Source: Nannobrachium achirus (taxonomy: Eukaryota > Chordata > Actinopteri > Myctophiformes > Myctophidae). From it: a DNA stretch of 64,000 bases. The notes beneath the pieces are model-generated. The model saw only the letters and a program-made list of their open reading frames with translations, was not told the DNA's origin and ran no database searches. The DNA lies in contig OY997661.1 of assembly GCA_963921795.1 (NCBI GenBank), forward strand, positions 33,720,603-33,784,602. The letters run 5' to 3'. Every line of letters starts with the position of its first letter. Position 1 is the first letter of the stretch. Below are positions 60,751-64,000 of this stretch, piece after piece. The position numbers and the translations under genes are program-made.

Positions 60751-61239
60751 AAAACTAATAAGCACAGATTGCGCATGATGTTGAGTGAAGTCATGCATTT
60801 TTTCTTTTTTTTACCTACATAGACAATAGATGATATGATGGTGTGTGTGGACAGTAGAGGCGCACACACCTTGTGTGACATCACTTCATTGTGTGTATTG
60901 TACTGCTTCGCTGGCCACATAATGGCCCATGAGCAACCAATTCGACACCCCTGTTTTAGTAGATCTCAGCCTACATTTTCATTCACTGCCATTATTTGTG
61001 TTGACAAAAAGTGGGTGGTAAAAAAAGACGTAAATTGCTCCTTATAGGTAAATCATCCTTTTGAAAATCACTATGGCATTTATTTAATCTAAACGGAATG
61101 CACTTTAAGGCATTGATATCAAAACTCAATATCAGAGAAAAATGGCTCCTGTTCACTTCATCTTTCCAGCCACACCTCCTGAACATAACCAGGAATTCTC
61201 CGCCCATTTTATCTTCATATCTTCACCCATATTTTCTCT

Positions 61240-61366
61240 TTCAGTGTGACAGTGGTGCTCGGTAAAAGCTTTTCTCTCTCTGTGTGTGTGAGTGGTGCTC
61301 AGTAAAACCTTTTTTCTCTCTCAGTGTGTGTGAGTGGTGCTCAGTAAAACCTTTTTTCTCTGTCAG
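61240..61366 (+). repeat. Tandem ~46-bp repeats at the start-codon region of unit D
   Basis: It has one more unit of 'gtgagtggtgctcagtaaaa' plus 'ccttttttctctctcag' than unit C. The array ends in an acceptor-like 'tttctctgtcag'. Confidence 0.75.
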
Positions 61367-61590
61367 TGTGTGAGCAAGGAGTTTACCTGGACCAGGAGCA
61401 GTTCAGCTGTTCTATCTGCCTGGACCTTCTGACGGAACCAGTGACTCTACCCTGTGGACACAGTTACTGTAGAAGCTGTATTGAGGGTTGCTGGGACCAA
61501 CATGATGACAGGAGAGTCTACAGCTGTCCCCAGTGCAGAGAGACCTTCAGTCCAAGACCTGTACTGAGGAAGAACAACATACTGGCTCAA
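61367..61590 (+). CDS. TRIM unit D exon 1: RING finger lacking the ATG
   Basis: At protein level almost identical to unit [21 protein letters not shown], complete C3HC4 ligands, [19 protein letters not shown], ending NNILAQ before gtgagt. No in-frame ATG precedes it; the acceptor 'ctgtcag' at 61360-61366 makes an internal exon possible. Confidence 0.75.
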
Positions 61591-62093
61591 GTGAGTGAAG
61601 GATTCTTACTAATATTGCTTTACTGATCATATGTGACTAGATCTGATTGAGAATGAGTCAGCCAAATCCAGGGAACAAAAAATAAAATCACAAGATTTGT
61701 GTATGTTCTGTCCAAAATCCTTCAATGCCAAAGCCACAATCCAGAAATAACAGGCAACCCTTTGCCTAAATGTCTCAGAGCCTAAATCAGCATGTAAGTA
61801 TGACATTTGGATATTATGGACCAGAGCTAGTTTAGTTTATTAGTTTATTAGTTTATATTCTCCAGACCCTTTTTATGGGATTTCTTTATGTTTATGTTCC
61901 ATATAGTTTAGAAAGGTCTGTTCATAATTTTATATCATGTCCTGGGATTGAAATCTAGACGTTGAATAGTATTTTAGAGTCAGAGGGGGTTTTCCCAGGC
62001 TGAGCAATTTTTTACACTTAGCTTTATTTTCAAAACTGATGGACCAATCTAAATAACCAATATCTGACTGATTGGTTGATTGAATACTTTATT

Positions 62094-62605
62094 ATAGATA
62101 GATAGATAGATAGATACCTTTATTATCCCAAGGGGGAAATTAAGTTACCCAGAAGGCACAGCAGTTTAAGGTTACAGGACAGTAAGAAAAAAAGAAAAGG
62201 ACTGTTGTGTACAGCCGAGCGACAAAAACAAACACAACAAAAAAAAAAAGTAGTACTAACGTTTCTATAAAGGATTGCAATTTTAAGGGACTTTTCTAAG
62301 CATAATGAAAACTCAAAGAACTTGCAATGGTCCATTCATTCAAACATTAGGAACTACTTCTCAACGTAGTGCAACACAAAAAATATACACATGGGGCCTA
62401 TATACAGTATGCATAAGTGTTTGCACCAAGACAATAATAATAATGCTTAGCCTAAATAAAAGAAAAAGTGCAGAGCCAAAAAAGTGTCCAAAAGTATGTG
62501 CAAAAAAAGAAGTGACTAGTGTCGAGTCACAACAAAGAAAAAGAAATAAACGCAGATAGATGCCTCTGTAATACAGGAGGAGTGGGGGGGGGGGAGGGGG
62601 AGTAA
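62094..62605 (-). mobile_element. LINE 3' fragment with (GATA)n tail in unit D
   Basis: Same site and TTATT target as in unit C (TTATT at 62606-62610). The GATA run is much shorter here (about 5 against 10 units), and the foldback and AT run are missing. Confidence 0.75.
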
Positions 62606-62825
62606 TTATTAACTGTTTGCAAATGGTACAGTGGTACGTTGACGATTATACAATGGTGCTAAAAGGATAACACAAAAAGGTTTGTTTCCATTGTGGTTTC
62701 CATCAGATTCTAGCTCATTCTATAATTTCACAATGTGTTTTCCGGTTGTTGTTGTTGTTGTTGTAGTTGTTGCTGTTGCTGTCGTGTTGTCGTCAGTGAG
62801 TAACTTTACTGATTATTACTTCCAG

Positions 62826-63044
62826 GTTGTGGAGAATCTGAGGTGTACAGGAGGTCAGTCTTCTGCTGCTGAGGCCAAACTGGTTCGAGCCACTGCCCAA
62901 CTGCAGGACATGTGTTCCAGTCATAATGAGCCAAAGAAGGTGTACTGTCGCACAGACCAGCAGTGTATCTGCCTTCTGTGTGCCATGGATCACCATAAAG
63001 GACATGACACTGTGTCAGCTCTGGTAGAGAGGACTGACAAACAG
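62826..63044 (+). CDS. TRIM unit D exon 2: linker and B-box 2
   Basis: 73 codons, phase 0/0. VVENLRCTGGQSSAAEAKLV has Cys where the others have Arg. All B-box ligands match unit C (CSSH, VYC, CICLLC, DHHKGHD). Confidence 0.87.
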
Positions 63045-63957
63045 GTAGGACCACAATCACAGTTGGAAATGTATCTGAAAGATCAAAGTGGAAGTAAAAT
63101 AATTAATAATCATAGGCCTACAGTATAATAATAATCATCAACACATTAATTCAAAGCAGAAATTTGGTGGTGGTTTTTGGGGGTAAATTAATTGAAAACC
63201 AAAGACGAGAAAGGAGCGCAACGCAGAACTCTGCCAGGTGGCCAATACTCAGGGCTGTGTAGGCAGAATATGACATTGGAAGGGAAGATGTGTGGCATTG
63301 TGTGATCCCAAAAATGCACTTAAAGTGAAAGTGAAAATGTTACATGTTCTTCTGCACATCATGATCAAGTACCAGGAGCCATGAATGCCCCAATAATATT
63401 AACCATAATACGTACTACTGTCTGATGATAATAATAAGTCTGAGCTCAACTACTACCTACATCTAGAGCCTATATTTATGGCTACTATATATTAATATTA
63501 ATTCTAATGATCCACACGGAAACAACATGTGGATAATGTGGATCTCGGACTACATGTGGCCAGCCTCTGAAGTCAGTTGTCTACTTGTTTTTTGCATTAT
63601 GAAATAAATGTGAAATAAATTAGTGTTGTTACTAGTAAGTTAGCCTACTAGCAGTGTGAACAAGGAATTTGGTTGTGATTGGCCCAGCGGTTTGTGAGAT
63701 CTGGACAAACACACAGACAGAGAGACCACAGACTCTCATAAATGAGTTGTCTAGACTCCTGCAGAGCCATCAAGTCATATAGGTTGAAGTATAGGCATTT
63801 TGTACCCAATGAAAAACCAAAGAGAATGATGTGATGTAATTTGTAATTCATGTCCCTGATTTGTTTCTTTCTTTTCTTTAACCAACTTTAGTTTGTTGAC
63901 GTCAGATGATGCGTGGAAGGAACTCAAACTCTCTCTTCCTACATTGATTCCTTGCAG

Positions 63958-64000
63958 AAACGGGTGGTGACGAGTCAGCAGAAAGTCCAGCAGAAGATCC
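63958..64000 (+). CDS. TRIM unit D exon 3, cut by the window end
   Basis: Acceptor 'ttccttgcag' is followed by KRVVTSQQKVQQKI and the sequence stops. It is the start of the 96-bp coiled-coil exon. Confidence 0.8.

Larger units (their letters stand above)
61367..64000 (+). other. TRIM unit D: gene locus, 3' part outside the window
   Basis: RING 61367-61590, B-box 62826-63044 and the start of the 96-bp exon (63958 on) follow the pattern of unit C, including its missing ATG and the GATA-tailed LINE in intron 1. The window ends inside exon 3. Confidence 0.6.

Overview
The window looks like nuclear DNA of a ray-finned fish. The evidence is GT-AG split exons of a finTRIM/TRIM25-like E3 ligase family, a ZNF185/sciellin-type LIM exon, a DANA/HE1-like tRNA SINE, L1/Tx1 and CR1-like LINEs, hAT and TTAA-type DNA transposons, and very long CA, GACA and GACG microsatellites. 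I cannot name the species. All host exons lie on the + strand. The only long minus-strand coding region is an intact L1 retrotransposon.

The host part is a tandem array of four TRIM units. Unit A (1 to about 10.2 kb) enters already past its RING exon. Unit B (about 10.3-26.7 kb) is the most complete. Unit C (about 26.7-57.8 kb) is complete but swollen by insertions. Unit D (57.8 kb to the end) is cut off in its third exon. A full unit reads: possible untranslated exon, RING exon, B-box exon (phase 0), a 96-bp coiled-coil exon (phase 0), a 231-bp coiled-coil exon (phase 0), a 160-bp exon ending in phase 1, then two kinds of possible terminal exon. One is a GC-rich proline-rich exon. The other is a single exon with one complete LIM domain. 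Both begin in the same phase (G|AT, making Asp), so either can be joined in frame to the fifth exon. I saw no B30.2/SPRY exon, the usual C-terminus of such TRIM proteins. The window therefore suggests a RING-B-box-coiled-coil protein whose C-terminus is Pro-rich or LIM. This is inference from exon order and phase and has no transcript support.

The 3' half of the units is built from a repeated cassette (intron piece + Pro-rich exon + 3'UTR-like module with AATAAA). It appears once in A without LIM, twice in B and three times in C. Only the last cassette in B and in C carries the LIM exon. Pro-rich copies lying next to exon 5 in B and C keep the same C-terminal reading frame; the two extra copies in C are frameshifted.

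The rest is mostly mobile DNA. Because the units are paralogous, several insertions can be compared with empty sites and their target duplications read directly: a 7.6-kb L1 (15-bp TSD), an 835-bp hairpin-ended element with no TSD, a TTAA element, a 783-bp element with 3-bp TSD, an 11-bp-TSD foldback, and a GATA-tailed LINE shared by C and D but absent from B. hAT elements with 8-bp TSDs are also present. The shared insertion suggests that C and D are the youngest pair of units.
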